A stretch of DNA of 62,010 nucleotides from Thermoplasmata archaeon (GTDB taxonomy: Archaea > Thermoplasmatota > Thermoplasmata > Lutacidiplasmatales > UBA184), in contig JAKIVS010000001.1 of NCBI GenBank assembly GCA_022750435.1, positions 350,895-412,904 on the forward strand, given 5' to 3'. A program made the position numbers and the translations under genes. This document shows positions 25,058 to 33,919 of this stretch, in pieces (the first letter of the stretch is position 1; every line of letters begins with the position of its first letter). Below the pieces are notes generated by a model. It did no database searches. It saw only the letters and a program-made list of their open reading frames with translations, and was not told where the DNA came from.

Positions 25058-26401
25058 ATGCCGAACGACCCCGAGAAGCGCCACGCCGAGCCGACCACGT
25101 TCGAGGACCTGCCCCTCCACCCGACCATCCGGGCGGGCGTCCGCGAGCTCGGCTACACCGAGCCGACCCCCATCCAAAGCCGCACGATCCCCGACGCCGT
25201 CCTCGGCCGCGACCTCATCGGGACGGCCCAGACCGGCACCGGCAAGACCGCCGCCTTCCTCCTGCCGATCCTCGAGCGGTTGCTCGATCACCCCAACGGC
25301 CGCATCCTCGCCCTCGTCCTCACCCCCACGCGCGAACTCGCGCTGCAGGCGAACGAGTTCCTCGACAAGCTCGGCCGGCACACTCGCCTTCACGGCGCCG
25401 CGGTCTACGGCGGCGTGGGGATGGGCGAACAGGAGCGCGCGCTCCGCGGGGGTGCGGAGATCGTCGTGGCGACCCCGGGCCGCCTCCTCGACCACATGAG
25501 CCGCGGCTACGTGAACTTCACGAACCTCGAGATCCTCGTCCTGGACGAGGCCGACCGGATGCTCGATATGGGGTTCCTCCCCGACGTCCGGAGGATCCTC
25601 TCCCGGCTCCCCCGCCGCCGCCAGACGATGCTGTTCAGCGCGACGATGCCGCCCGAGGTCGTCCGTCTGGCGCGGGACTTCCTCACGGAGCCGAAGACCG
25701 TCCAGGTCGACCCGACGGCGGCGGCCGCCGTAGGCGTCTCCCACCTCGCGCTCCCCGTTCCGACCCACCTCAAGACCGATCTCTTGGTCGAGCTGCTCGC
25801 CGACCAGACGATGACGAGCGTGCTCGTCTTCACGCGGACCAAGCACCGCGCCGACCGGGTCGCGCGTCAGCTCAGCCTCCGCGGCGTCGGGGCGACCGTG
25901 ATCCACGGCGACCGAAGCCAGGCCCAGCGCGTCAAGGCGCTCGAAGGATTCCGCACGGGGCACAACCGTGTCCTGGTCGCGACCGACATCGCCGCCCGTG
26001 GGATCGACGTCGAGGGCGTCAGTCACGTTGTCAACTACGACGTCCCGAGCGAACCGGACGTCTACATCCACCGCGTCGGGCGGACCGCCCGCGCTCAGCG
26101 CCTCGGCGATGCGTTCTCGCTCGTCGGACGCGAGGAGGAGGACGACCTCCACCGGATCGAGCAGCGCCTCGGCGTCGAGATCCGGCGGGCCCAGGTTCCC
26201 GGATTCGATTACAAGAAGCCGGCCGCCGACCGCGTCGATAGCTCGGCCGGACAGTTCCGGGGGGGCGGCGGCGGAGGACGACGCGGCGAGCGTCGGGGAC
26301 CTCCGAGGGAACGGGGCCGCGGACGACCTCCCCCGCGGGGACGCTCGGGCGGGGGTCGCCCGAGTGCGGAGCCGCGCCGCGAGCGCCGCGCCTCCTGGTA
26401 G
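25058..26401 (+). CDS. DEAD-box ATP-dependent RNA helicase with RGG-rich tail
   Basis: 447 residues from ATG 25058. Complete DEAD-box core: Q-motif TFEDLPLHPTIRAGVRELGYTEPTPIQ, motif I AQTGTGKT, Ia PTRELALQ, Ib TPGRLLDH, II VLDEADRM, III FSATM, IV VFTRTK, V ATDIAARGIDV, VI HRVGRTARA. A C-terminal Gly/Arg-rich tail (about residue 395 on) is typical of RhlE/CsdA-like helicases and aids RNA binding. Likely roles are ribosome assembly and RNA unwinding in the cytosol. Monocistronic; the next gene is convergent 14 bp away. High confidence for the family; the specific substrate is unknown. Confidence 0.95.
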   Translation: MPNDPEKRHAEPTTFEDLPLHPTIRAGVRELGYTEPTPIQSRTIPDAVLGRDLIGTAQTGTGKTAAFLLPILERLLDHPNGRILALVLTPTRELALQANEFLDKLGRHTRLHGAAVYGGVGMGEQERALRGGAEIVVATPGRLLDHMSRGYVNFTNLEILVLDEADRMLDMGFLPDVRRILSRLPRRRQTMLFSATMPPEVVRLARDFLTEPKTVQVDPTAAAAVGVSHLALPVPTHLKTDLLVELLADQTMTSVLVFTRTKHRADRVARQLSLRGVGATVIHGDRSQAQRVKALEGFRTGHNRVLVATDIAARGIDVEGVSHVVNYDVPSEPDVYIHRVGRTARAQRLGDAFSLVGREEEDDLHRIEQRLGVEIRRAQVPGFDYKKPAADRVDSSAGQFRGGGGGGRRGERRGPPRERGRGRPPPRGRSGGGRPSAEPRRERRASW

Positions 26402-26415
26402 GGGACTCGCCCGTC

Positions 26416-27501
26416 CTAGTTGGCGGGGAAGGAACGCCCGAGGAGTCGGGCGGCTTCGCGAACGATCGCGTCGACGCCGAACTCCTCGGGGACTTCCGGC
26501 GTCGATTGCGCGGGAGTCGAGCGGGCGAGACGCCGCCCGACGGAGGTGAGTACCCTCGGGACGGTGTCGCGCATGTAGCCGCCTCCGCCCGTCACGAGGA
26601 GCCGGCCGCCGCACACTTCGTCCGCGAGGCCGACCACCGTGTCGAGGGCCGCGGCGAATCCTGCGTCCGAGTACTCGAGTTGCCCCAGTCCATCCCCGGC
26701 ATGACCGTCCACCCCGTGTTGGAGGACGATCCAGTCGGGCCGGAACTCCCGGACCAGCGGGACGGCCACGCGCCGGAGGAGGGGAAGGAGGGTTCCATCG
26801 CCGGCGCCGGGCGGGACGGGGAGGTTGACCTTCAGTCCGGCCCCGTCCGCCCGCCCCGTCTCCTCCGCTGCGCCGGTGCCGGGGAAGAGGGTGCGTCCGT
26901 CCTGGTGGAGGTCGATGTCGAGGACGCGCCCATCGTCGTAGAATCCGTACATGACCCCGTCCCCGTGGTGGACGTCGAGGTCGATGTAGGCGACCCGACG
27001 GAACGGCCCGCCGGGGCGAACCCCGGACGCGATCGCGACCGCCAGGTCGTTGAAGATGCAGAACCCGCTCGCGCGGCTCGGGTGGGCGTGGTGGAGGCCC
27101 CCGGCCGGGGAGAACGCCCGGACCGTGCGGCCCTCGACGATGGCCTGGAGACCGGTGAGCGCTGCCCCGACCACGCGAGCGGCCGCAATATCGCACCCGG
27201 GGAAGGCGGGCGTGTCGCCGCGGTCGAGCAGGCTACCGGGAGGGCGCTGGGCCATTTCCCCGACGAACGCCACGTACTTCGGGGTGTGGAACCGCCCCAG
27301 GACCTCCGACGGCGCGGCGTCGATGGGGCCGGAGGCTTCGATCGCGGGCACTCGGCTCTGCGGGCCGAACTCGGCCAAGATCGTCTGGGCCGCGTCCGCG
27401 CGGTATCGGACCTGGAACGGGTGCGTCGGCCCGAACTCGTACTCGAGAAGCCGGTCGTCCCAGAGGAGGGTTGCCCGGGGGCCGACCATCACCTCCCACA
27501 T
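26416..27501 (-). CDS. Histone-deacetylase superfamily (AcuC/HDAC-fold) amidohydrolase
   Basis: 361 residues if started at ATG 27501 (ATG 27489 is equally possible). Zinc-dependent HDAC fold: HPFQVRYRA start, SPAGGLHHAHPSRASGFCIFNDLAVA with the catalytic His pair, YIDLDVHHGDGV with Asp/His zinc ligands, VLQHGVDGHAGD with the second Asp, and LVTGGGGYMRDT with the conserved Gly-Tyr. Candidate substrates are acetylated proteins such as Alba, acetoin-related compounds or polyamines; archaeal members are rarely tested. It is divergent from the small winged-helix gene, sharing a 113-bp intergenic region. Confidence 0.9.
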   Translation of the reverse strand: MWEVMVGPRATLLWDDRLLEYEFGPTHPFQVRYRADAAQTILAEFGPQSRVPAIEASGPIDAAPSEVLGRFHTPKYVAFVGEMAQRPPGSLLDRGDTPAFPGCDIAAARVVGAALTGLQAIVEGRTVRAFSPAGGLHHAHPSRASGFCIFNDLAVAIASGVRPGGPFRRVAYIDLDVHHGDGVMYGFYDDGRVLDIDLHQDGRTLFPGTGAAEETGRADGAGLKVNLPVPPGAGDGTLLPLLRRVAVPLVREFRPDWIVLQHGVDGHAGDGLGQLEYSDAGFAAALDTVVGLADEVCGGRLLVTGGGGYMRDTVPRVLTSVGRRLARSTPAQSTPEVPEEFGVDAIVREAARLLGRSFPAN

Positions 27502-27614
27502 CGTCGATGCAAGATGGCTCCATCGATGCGCGGACGAGGTACCGCCGACCGGCGTTCGCCCCCCCGGGGAACGTCTTATCTCTCGCGGCGGGTCGGCGGC
27601 CCGAGGGTCCGACG

Positions 27615-27839
27615 ATGGCACTCGAAGACGAACTGTCGCCGAACGCCGTGAAGGTCTACAAGTCGCTGAAGGAGAGCGGGTTCCTCAGCGAAGAGAAAAT
27701 GGGGACCGCCGAGCGCGTCACGATGACCGTGAAGCTCCCGAAGACGATGGTCATGAACGCGCTCCAGGAACTCCAGACCAAGGGGTTCGCGCGGCGCAAG
27801 GTGCGCGAGAAGGCGGCCGGCTACTATCTCGTCAAGTAG
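27615..27839 (+). CDS. Small winged-helix DNA-binding protein
   Basis: 74 residues from ATG 27615. LSPNAVKVYKSLKESGFLSEEKMGTAERVTMTVKLPKTMVMNALQELQTKGFARRKVREKAAGYYLV has the helix-helix-turn-helix-wing layout of MarR/TrmB-like archaeal regulators, with the recognition helix at KTMVMNALQELQTKG and a basic wing. Too short for a ligand domain, so it may be an abundant regulator or chromatin-like factor. The neighbours (HDAC-fold enzyme, TFB) make a role in transcription plausible, but that is inference. Confidence 0.7.
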   Translation: MALEDELSPNAVKVYKSLKESGFLSEEKMGTAERVTMTVKLPKTMVMNALQELQTKGFARRKVREKAAGYYLVK

Positions 27840-27851
27840 CGGTCGCGCGCG

Positions 27852-28799
27852 TTACGCGCTGCCGGTGCGGTGCATCAGCCGCTCCACGAGTCGACTGGTC
27901 GATCGGAGCGTCACTTCGGTGACGGCGCTCACCCGGGCCACCTGCGCCCGGGAGCGTCGCTCGCCGTTCCGTTCCGCCGCGAGGTAGATCAACGCCGCGA
28001 CGAGCCCATGCGGGGAGAGACCGGACAGTTCCGGGTCCTCGTGCGCGACCTCGAGCATCTCCTCCACCGTCTGGCGGACCTGCGCGGAGAGCGCAAGCTC
28101 CTCGGCGTACCGGGCGAGGAAGGCGCGGGCGCCGACGGCCTGCACGGGGGCCGCGCCGCCCCGTTGAATGACTTTGAACGCGCGTCCGACCTCGGAGCGC
28201 CGGGCGCCGACCGCCTTCGAAACCTCCCCGAGCGTACGGGGAAGGGAGTAGCGTCGGCACGCCGCATACAGGGTGGCGCCGACGCTGGAGGGGAGACTCC
28301 GTCCCCGGAACAATCCGCGGACCTTCGCCTCGCGGAACACACGCTCCGCCTCCTGGACGACGACCGGAGGAAGGCCGAGACGCGTCGCGCTCTGCCCGAT
28401 CTCGGTCCGCGCCTCGGACCGCTCGAGGGGCCCCTCGATCGCCCGCGAGGTCTGGCGGCGGGAGACTCGGTTGAGATGCTGGAATTCGTAGCGTCGGTGC
28501 CAGCCGAGCGGACGGCCCTGGCCATCGCGCGAGCCGGTCAGGACGGATCCCAGGGCCCGGCGGCTGCCCCCGGGCGTGGTGAACGGTCCAATCCCCCGCC
28601 CGGAGCCATCGGATCCCGGGTCATCGGAGATTCTCGGGGGAGCGGCGACGATCGCGGCGTCGTCGAAGACGAGCCCGCACTCTCCGCAGTGCTCCTCCAT
28701 CCGGGCCGCGTCCACGACGCGGTGCCGCGCCCCGCACATCGGGCAAGCGGCGGCGACCGCCGCGACGCTGGCCGTGGTCAGGTCCCCGGACCCTGTCAC
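27852..28799 (-). CDS. tfb: Transcription initiation factor TFB (TFIIB homologue)
   Basis: 315 residues from a GTG at 28799. TFB bridges TBP-TATA and RNA polymerase. The N-terminal zinc ribbon is ACPMCGARH...MEEHCGECGLVFDD. The B-finger/linker region follows (RRALGSVLTGSRDGQGRPLGWHRRY), then two cyclin folds, the first with SSVGATLYAACRRYSLPRTLGEVSKAVGARRSEVGRAFK, the second with LSPHGLVAALIYLAAE. CAAATACC on the minus strand (about 28824-28830) lies 28 bp upstream and supports the GTG. Archaea often have several TFBs; whether this is the housekeeping one cannot be told. Confidence 0.93.
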   Translation of the reverse strand: MTGSGDLTTASVAAVAAACPMCGARHRVVDAARMEEHCGECGLVFDDAAIVAAPPRISDDPGSDGSGRGIGPFTTPGGSRRALGSVLTGSRDGQGRPLGWHRRYEFQHLNRVSRRQTSRAIEGPLERSEARTEIGQSATRLGLPPVVVQEAERVFREAKVRGLFRGRSLPSSVGATLYAACRRYSLPRTLGEVSKAVGARRSEVGRAFKVIQRGGAAPVQAVGARAFLARYAEELALSAQVRQTVEEMLEVAHEDPELSGLSPHGLVAALIYLAAERNGERRSRAQVARVSAVTEVTLRSTSRLVERLMHRTGSA

Positions 28800-28822
28800 A
28801 GTGTCACATGGAGATGGGTCGG

Positions 28823-28831
28823 GGTATTTGA
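28823..28831 (-). promoter_or_regulatory. TATA-like element for tfb
   Basis: TCAAATACC on the minus strand, centred about 28 bp from the GTG start. It is why the GTG at 28799 is preferred over longer frames. Confidence 0.5.
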
Positions 28832-28917
28832 GCGTCGTGGACCTCTTTTCGGGACGGGAATCCACCGCCCGGACCCGGGCGAATGGTTTTTCGGCAGTTC
28901 CCCCCCCTTGAGCGCCC

Positions 28918-29577
28918 ATGCGCCCGTGGCTGGTCATCCTCGGCGCCGCCTTCCTTGTCGTGGGGGCCGGCGCGCTGGGGGCCCTCCTCCTCACGCCTCC
29001 GGCGTCGGTGACCCAGGAGGCGACCAGCCAGCTCGATGGGCAGTTTACGCCGGGGGGGAGCGTCGCCTCCTTTGTCGTTCCCGCGGCGAACGCCTCGCAG
29101 GGGACCCTCGTCGTCCATTGGTCGGCCTCGGCCCCGGTCTCCGTTCGCCTCGTGCTCCCGTGTCCGTCCGGCGCCACGGGATGTGCCGCACAGACCCTCG
29201 CCACGTGGCCCTCGAACTCCTCGGGATCGACGACGGTGTCGGGTTCGCTCCACTGGGAGTACGTGCTCACCTGGGGAGCGCCGGCCGGACAATCGGCGAC
29301 GTTCTCGTTCTCGACGTCGGCCAAGTGGACGGTCACTCCCCCGCGGCCGATCGCGGACACCATCGCCGAAGTCGCGAGCGGACTCCTCACCGCGGTCGGC
29401 GCCGTCGCCTTGTTCCTCGGGCTCTTCCTCCGGGGCGGGTTCCAGCGGCCGCCTCCCTTGGTCTCGCAAGGAGCCGAGGACGCCGAGGCGATCGGCCGCG
29501 CTACTGACCCCAGAACGGGGACGTCTGACGCCGGATCCGGACGACCTCGTCCAGGACCCCCTTCTCGCTCGGGGTGA
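28918..29577 (+). CDS. Hypothetical two-TM extracellular protein
   Basis: 219 residues. N-terminal TM/signal (WLVILGAAFLVVGAGALGALLL), then about 110 residues of Ser/Thr/Pro-rich beta-type extracellular domain with one CPSGATGC disulfide candidate. A second TM follows at about residues 151-170 and a short basic cytoplasmic tail. No family recognised. TTTTTCGG about 28 bp upstream is TATA-like. Its last 77 nt run antisense into the 3' end of the aIF5B gene. Confidence 0.6.
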   Translation: MRPWLVILGAAFLVVGAGALGALLLTPPASVTQEATSQLDGQFTPGGSVASFVVPAANASQGTLVVHWSASAPVSVRLVLPCPSGATGCAAQTLATWPSNSSGSTTVSGSLHWEYVLTWGAPAGQSATFSFSTSAKWTVTPPRPIADTIAEVASGLLTAVGAVALFLGLFLRGGFQRPPPLVSQGAEDAEAIGRATDPRTGTSDAGSGRPRPGPPSRSG

Positions 29578-31267
29578 GGTTCGCCGCCCGCAGGGCGCGC
29601 GCGGTGCCCTCGGTGATCAGGACGTACAGCGTATCCCCCTCCTCGATCGTGCGGTGAACCACGGCCCCCTCGATCGACACGGCGATCTCCATCCCCTCCT
29701 CGGCCTGCGCGATCGATTCGCTGTCGTGCTGGAGGCCCCGGACGTGCCCGACCTCCTCCCCGGTCGCGTTCATGAGACGGACCCCCGGCCGCAGCGTGCC
29801 CGCGAGCACCTTCATCCCCACGATCGCGGGCTTGGAGGCCCGGAAGACGAACCCGGGGAGGAACCGCACCTTCGCGGGGTGGACGACGACCAGGCGACGG
29901 TCGGAATCGAGCGAGGCGAGCCGGGCGGTTCGCCAGGCGACGTACTCCTCGAGGATCCGGTACATCACCTCGCCGCGGAACACCTTCACGCCGGACGACT
30001 CGGCTTCCTGGAGGACCTCCGGGGGGACCGGAACGTGGAAGGCGAGGACCGCCCGGTGCGAGGCGTCCTTCACCGTGGCGATGTTCATCACCGTCGGACG
30101 TCCTACGGGACCGACCTCGGCCTCGTGGATCGGGATCTTCTCGGAATTGCACTCGAAGGCGAGCGCCTCCAGGCCGCCGAGGGTGTCGGCGGCGAGCGCC
30201 ACGCCGGTTTCCGCGAGGTCCGCGACCGGATGGCTCTCCGATTGGAGCGCGGCGATGACCGCTTCGCGGTCTTGCGCGTTCGTGACGACCTTCAGAAGCC
30301 CACCGGGCATCGCCTCCTCGATCCCCGGCGCGGACAGGTAGACGCCCGCCGCCGCCTCGACTTCCTGGAGCGATTCGAGCTTGACCGTCTTCCCGGCGGG
30401 GCCCCGCGTCGGGGGCGCCGGCCGGTAGAGGCCGCGGATCTTCGTGGCGAACGGTTCGCGACGCCCGTTCGCGATCACCTCGTCGCCGACGCGCAGGTGG
30501 CCGCGGTAGACGATCACGTTCCCGACGGGTCCGATCCCCTTCTGGTCGCTCCGCTCGAGGATCGTCGCCTCGCCGCCGCCGGTGGCGACCTTCAGCTCCG
30601 ACTTCAGGAACCGTTGCGAGAGTCCGACCAGCAGGGCGAGGAGCTCCGCCACCCCGACGCCGGTCCTCGCGGAGACGGGCGAGAGGCCGACGTTCCGGGC
30701 GAAGTCGCTCACCCGGTCGTACCGGTCGGCGGAAAACCCCATCTGGTCGAGCTGCTCGGCGATGCTGTAGGTCCGTTCGTCGAGCGCCTTCGCGAACTCC
30801 GGGCCCGAGCGCTGGATCTGGTCGGCGAGGGAGACCGGTCCGGACGGCTTGCGCCACCCCGGGACCAGGTCAATCTTCGTCATCGCCACCACGAACGGGG
30901 TCTTCTCGTGGCGGAGGATCTGGACCGATTCGCGGGTTTGGGGCTTGAACCCCTCCTTCACGTCGACAACGAGCACGGCGATGTCCGCGAGCGCACCGCC
31001 CCGGCGTCGCATCGTCTCGAAGGACCGGTGCCCCGGCGTGTCGATGAACAAGAGACCCGGGACCTGGAACCCCTCGGTGGAGACGATCCCGTGGCTCAGG
31101 ACCGCGACCGTCGCGAGGGGGACCTCGATGGCGCCGATGTGCTGCGTGATCCCGCCGGCCTCCCGGGCCGCACGGATCGAGCCGGCGATCCGGTCGAGGA
31201 GCGTCGTCTTGCCGTGGTCCACGTGACCGAGCAGCGAGACGATCGGCGGGCGGAGGGTCGACGCCAC
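29501..31267 (-). CDS. infB: Translation initiation factor aIF5B (IF-2 family)
   Basis: 588 residues, matching archaeal aIF5B (about 590-600). This GTPase promotes subunit joining and initiator-tRNA positioning. G1 GHVDHGKTT, switch II DTPGH, G4 TKID and G5 SARTGVG are present. The domain II/III region contains GGLEAL, and the domain IV C-terminus (RPGVRLMNATGEEVGHVRGLQHD) is of the archaeal/eukaryotic kind. No intein. The start is GTG 31267; a GGTAAAGGGC element about 28 bp upstream lies inside the end of the preceding gene. Last gene of a long minus-strand block. Confidence 0.95.
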   Translation of the reverse strand: MASTLRPPIVSLLGHVDHGKTTLLDRIAGSIRAAREAGGITQHIGAIEVPLATVAVLSHGIVSTEGFQVPGLLFIDTPGHRSFETMRRRGGALADIAVLVVDVKEGFKPQTRESVQILRHEKTPFVVAMTKIDLVPGWRKPSGPVSLADQIQRSGPEFAKALDERTYSIAEQLDQMGFSADRYDRVSDFARNVGLSPVSARTGVGVAELLALLVGLSQRFLKSELKVATGGGEATILERSDQKGIGPVGNVIVYRGHLRVGDEVIANGRREPFATKIRGLYRPAPPTRGPAGKTVKLESLQEVEAAAGVYLSAPGIEEAMPGGLLKVVTNAQDREAVIAALQSESHPVADLAETGVALAADTLGGLEALAFECNSEKIPIHEAEVGPVGRPTVMNIATVKDASHRAVLAFHVPVPPEVLQEAESSGVKVFRGEVMYRILEEYVAWRTARLASLDSDRRLVVVHPAKVRFLPGFVFRASKPAIVGMKVLAGTLRPGVRLMNATGEEVGHVRGLQHDSESIAQAEEGMEIAVSIEGAVVHRTIEEGDTLYVLITEGTARALRAANLTPSEKGVLDEVVRIRRQTSPFWGQ

Positions 31268-31292
31268 GACCCGTTGGACGGTGGACGGCCCT

Positions 31293-32621
31293 TTACCGTT
31301 TCGAGGCGCCCGAGCGACCGGCGTCGTCCGTCAGGTCGGCGAGGGAGCCGGCCACGAGGGGCACCAGCAGCTCCCCGGCCTCGAGGCCGCCGTGCGCTCC
31401 CGTCAGGAATCGCTTGGGCGCGGCGGCCCCGGGCAGCCGGTACGTGAAGCACTCGGGGCTGCGCGGGAACGCCACCACGTCGCCGATCCGTTCCCGGATC
31501 TCCGGATGGAACGGGGGCGGGCCGAACAGCTCGGCCCTCAGGATCTCCTCCGTGCCGTGGACCGGGGTCCTCGGGGCCATGCGACGGCGGAGGGCCCGCT
31601 CGAGGGCCGCGGCGCGTCCCGGCCGGACCGCGAAGAACCCAGCGCGCCGGTCCCCGGCGAGCGGGCGCACGATCTCGCGAAGGAGGGCGCGCTCCTCGTC
31701 GACCGAGACCCGCCCTCGGACCGTCGCCGGGACCTGACCGTGGTCGCCCGTGATCGCCACGCGGACGGCGCGGGTGCGGACGCGAGGGAGCTGCGACGCC
31801 GCGCGACGGAGCAGGTCGGCGATCCGGTCCACCTCCATCGCGAACCACCGCGGGTCCGGTCCGACGAGATGCTGCACCGTGTCGAGCTCCGACCAGTACA
31901 GGTAGAGCACCCTCGGGGGCCGGGGACGACCGAGGATGCCGACGAGCTGGTGGACGAGGTGGGAGGCCGTCGCGTAGCCGACGAACTCGGCGCCGTCGTA
32001 GAGGAGGCGCGTGAGGCCGCTCCCCTCGAAGATGTCCCGCGTCAGGACGGTGGTGCGCATTCCGCGTCGCGCGAGCGTCGGCGCGCCCGTCAGCATCGAC
32101 GGGGTCCATCCGGGACCGATCAGCTGGTCCCGCGCGCCCGTGCCGACGGGCGCCATGTTCAGCATGTCGCCGACGACCCCGAATCGAGGCAGGTACTGGC
32201 GATACCCGACCAGGCCGTGGCGTCCGGGAGGGACCCCGGTCGAGAGGGAAACCAGGGCCGCGGTGGTCGTCGACGGGAAGACGGTGGTCAATGGAACGGC
32301 CGATCGGGCCCACGTGGTTCCGGTCGGGCCCGCCGCCCGGCTCCACTCGAGGAATCCGTCCCAACCAAGGGCGTCGACCAGGAAGACCAGCCGGGTGCCG
32401 TCGGTTGTGTCCGAGAACGGGTCGACGGACTCCTCCAGCGGGGGCGCCAGCATCGGTCCCCGCCGTCCTCGGGCCCCCGAGGCGGCGAACGCGGAGACCG
32501 CGAGGTTGACGATCGACCGACCATCGTAGCGCGGCACCGGAAGTCCCGTCGGCCCGTCCGTGCGCCAGATCCGCCGACCGGCGGAGTCGGCCGGTCGGGC
32601 GAAGGCTTCGGGGACGCTCAC
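31293..32621 (-). CDS. Alkaline-phosphatase-superfamily phosphodiesterase/nucleotide pyrophosphatase
   Basis: 442 residues from GTG 32621, which overlaps the upstream stop as GTGA. Type I phosphodiesterase/nucleotide pyrophosphatase fold: metal Asp in LVFLVDALGWD, nucleophile Thr in TTVFPSTTTAALVSLSTGVPPGRHGLVGY, LYWSELDTVQHLVGPD and AITGDHGQVP supply the remaining metal ligands. It hydrolyses phosphodiester or pyrophosphate bonds; substrate unknown. There is no signal peptide, so probably cytosolic. Translational coupling to DUF1634 and TauE genes suggests a shared role, perhaps in export or metabolism of an anionic compound. Confidence 0.85.
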   Translation of the reverse strand: MSVPEAFARPADSAGRRIWRTDGPTGLPVPRYDGRSIVNLAVSAFAASGARGRRGPMLAPPLEESVDPFSDTTDGTRLVFLVDALGWDGFLEWSRAAGPTGTTWARSAVPLTTVFPSTTTAALVSLSTGVPPGRHGLVGYRQYLPRFGVVGDMLNMAPVGTGARDQLIGPGWTPSMLTGAPTLARRGMRTTVLTRDIFEGSGLTRLLYDGAEFVGYATASHLVHQLVGILGRPRPPRVLYLYWSELDTVQHLVGPDPRWFAMEVDRIADLLRRAASQLPRVRTRAVRVAITGDHGQVPATVRGRVSVDEERALLREIVRPLAGDRRAGFFAVRPGRAAALERALRRRMAPRTPVHGTEEILRAELFGPPPFHPEIRERIGDVVAFPRSPECFTYRLPGAAAPKRFLTGAHGGLEAGELLVPLVAGSLADLTDDAGRSGASKR

Positions 32622-33007
32622 GACACGACCCCGAAGGCGAGGCTGCTGAGCAACACGAGCAAGACGAATCCGGTGATCAGGACGTAGGGGCGATCCCGGA
32701 CCCTCGCGAAGCTCTCGAGCGCCAGTGCGACGCGAATCACCGGGGTCGCCGCGAGGACGGCGACTCCGACGAACAGATACGCCCACGGGTCGCCGGCGCC
32801 GAGCGCTCCCACGAGTCCCCGAAGGGGCAACGCCCCCACGCTCCCCGCGATCCCCGCCGTGCCCCGGAGCACTGCGAGCAGGAATCCGACGAAGAGGAAA
32901 ATCCCGGAGACGAGCACCCCGACGCGGAGGAGGTGGCCGACGGCGTCGCGGAGACCCGGAGGCTCCGGGGGCGGAACGACGGAACGGGAAGCGTCCGATC
33001 CCGTCAC
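32618..33007 (-). CDS. DUF1634 family membrane protein
   Basis: 129 residues from GTG 33007, overlapping the TauE/SafE stop (GTGA). Three hydrophobic segments (about residues 26-47, 73-93, 107-127); LRVGVLVSGIFLFVGFLL, DPWAYLFVGVAVLAATPVIRVALALESFARVRDRPYVLITGFVLLVLL is the DUF1634 pattern. This family is typically encoded next to TauE/SafE permeases, as here, and is thought to be an accessory of that transporter. Function otherwise unknown. Confidence 0.85.
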   Translation of the reverse strand: MTGSDASRSVVPPPEPPGLRDAVGHLLRVGVLVSGIFLFVGFLLAVLRGTAGIAGSVGALPLRGLVGALGAGDPWAYLFVGVAVLAATPVIRVALALESFARVRDRPYVLITGFVLLVLLSSLAFGVVS

Positions 33008-33906
33008 GGAATCGCCCCCACCCCGCGAGCGACCATGAGCACCGCCGCCAGGACGAGCACGCCGACGAACAACACCTTCAATCGGCCCACCGGAGCGTGG
33101 TGCCCGAACGCCCGGCCGACGATGGTGCCGAAGAACACGGCGAGCACGACGGGGGCCACGAGCCCGAGGACGACGTCGCCCGCGAACAGGTAGACGAGCG
33201 CCCCGGCCGCGGCCGTGACTCCGATCATGAACGTCGAGGTTGCTGTCGCCACGCGCAGCGGGACGTTCATCAGCGTGTTCATCGCGGGGACCTTGAAGAT
33301 CCCCCCACCGATCCCGAGGAGACCCGAGGAGATTCCCGCGAGGCCGGCGAAGACAAGGCCGACCCTCGTTCCGGTGACCCGGTAGCTCCGGCGGATCCCG
33401 GTAAGCGGACCGACGTACTCCCCCTCGAGCCTCAGCCTCCGGGCGAGCGGGTCGTCCGGGGGGTTCGGCACCACGTCGCGGTCGCGCGAGGACGCCATCA
33501 GGGCGGCCGCAATCAGAACGACGGGGACGAACGCGAACACGAGGATGTTCGAATGGGCGGCGAGGATCGTCACGGCGACCACGGCGCCGACGAGCCCACC
33601 GACGGCGGTGGCGGTCTCCAGGAACATCGCGAGCCGGACGTTGGTGAGACCGGACTGCACGTCGTTCGACGCGGCGGCGGAGGAGGTGGCGATGACGCTG
33701 ACGATGCTCGCCGCAATGGCCACGTGAATGTCCACGCCGAATAGGAGGACGAGGGCCGGGACGAGGAACAGTCCCCCCCCGACGCCGAGCGCCGCCCCGA
33801 CCGCGCCGGCGGCGAAGGCAACGGCGAGCAGGACGACGAGCGAAAGGAGCGGGCTGAGCCCGCCGAGGGTGACGATGACGAGCCCCACCGATGCGCCCCG
33901 TGGCAC
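33004..33906 (-). CDS. TauE/SafE-family anion exporter
   Basis: 300 residues, GTG start at 33906 (GTG 33888 is an alternative). Two-repeat TauE/SafE fold: VAFAAGAVGAALGVGGGLFLVPALVLLFGV and LAGISSGLLGIGGGIFKVPAMNTLMNVP contain the family's G-x-G-G-G motifs, in about eight membrane helices. Members export sulfite, sulfoacetate or other sulfonates/anions. Context (DUF1634 accessory and a phosphodiesterase in a coupled operon) does not define the substrate. An A/T-rich GTTAAGTAAC palindrome at about 33920-33929, inside the end of dinB, may be its promoter. Confidence 0.88.
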   Translation of the reverse strand: MPRGASVGLVIVTLGGLSPLLSLVVLLAVAFAAGAVGAALGVGGGLFLVPALVLLFGVDIHVAIAASIVSVIATSSAAASNDVQSGLTNVRLAMFLETATAVGGLVGAVVAVTILAAHSNILVFAFVPVVLIAAALMASSRDRDVVPNPPDDPLARRLRLEGEYVGPLTGIRRSYRVTGTRVGLVFAGLAGISSGLLGIGGGIFKVPAMNTLMNVPLRVATATSTFMIGVTAAAGALVYLFAGDVVLGLVAPVVLAVFFGTIVGRAFGHHAPVGRLKVLFVGVLVLAAVLMVARGVGAIP

Positions 33907-33919
33907 TAGCCGGGATGCG

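Noticed and set aside
26220-26400. Gly/Arg-coding GC-rich stretch as a repeat array
   Set aside because: It encodes the RGG-type tail of the DEAD-box helicase; the repetition is due to codon and residue bias.
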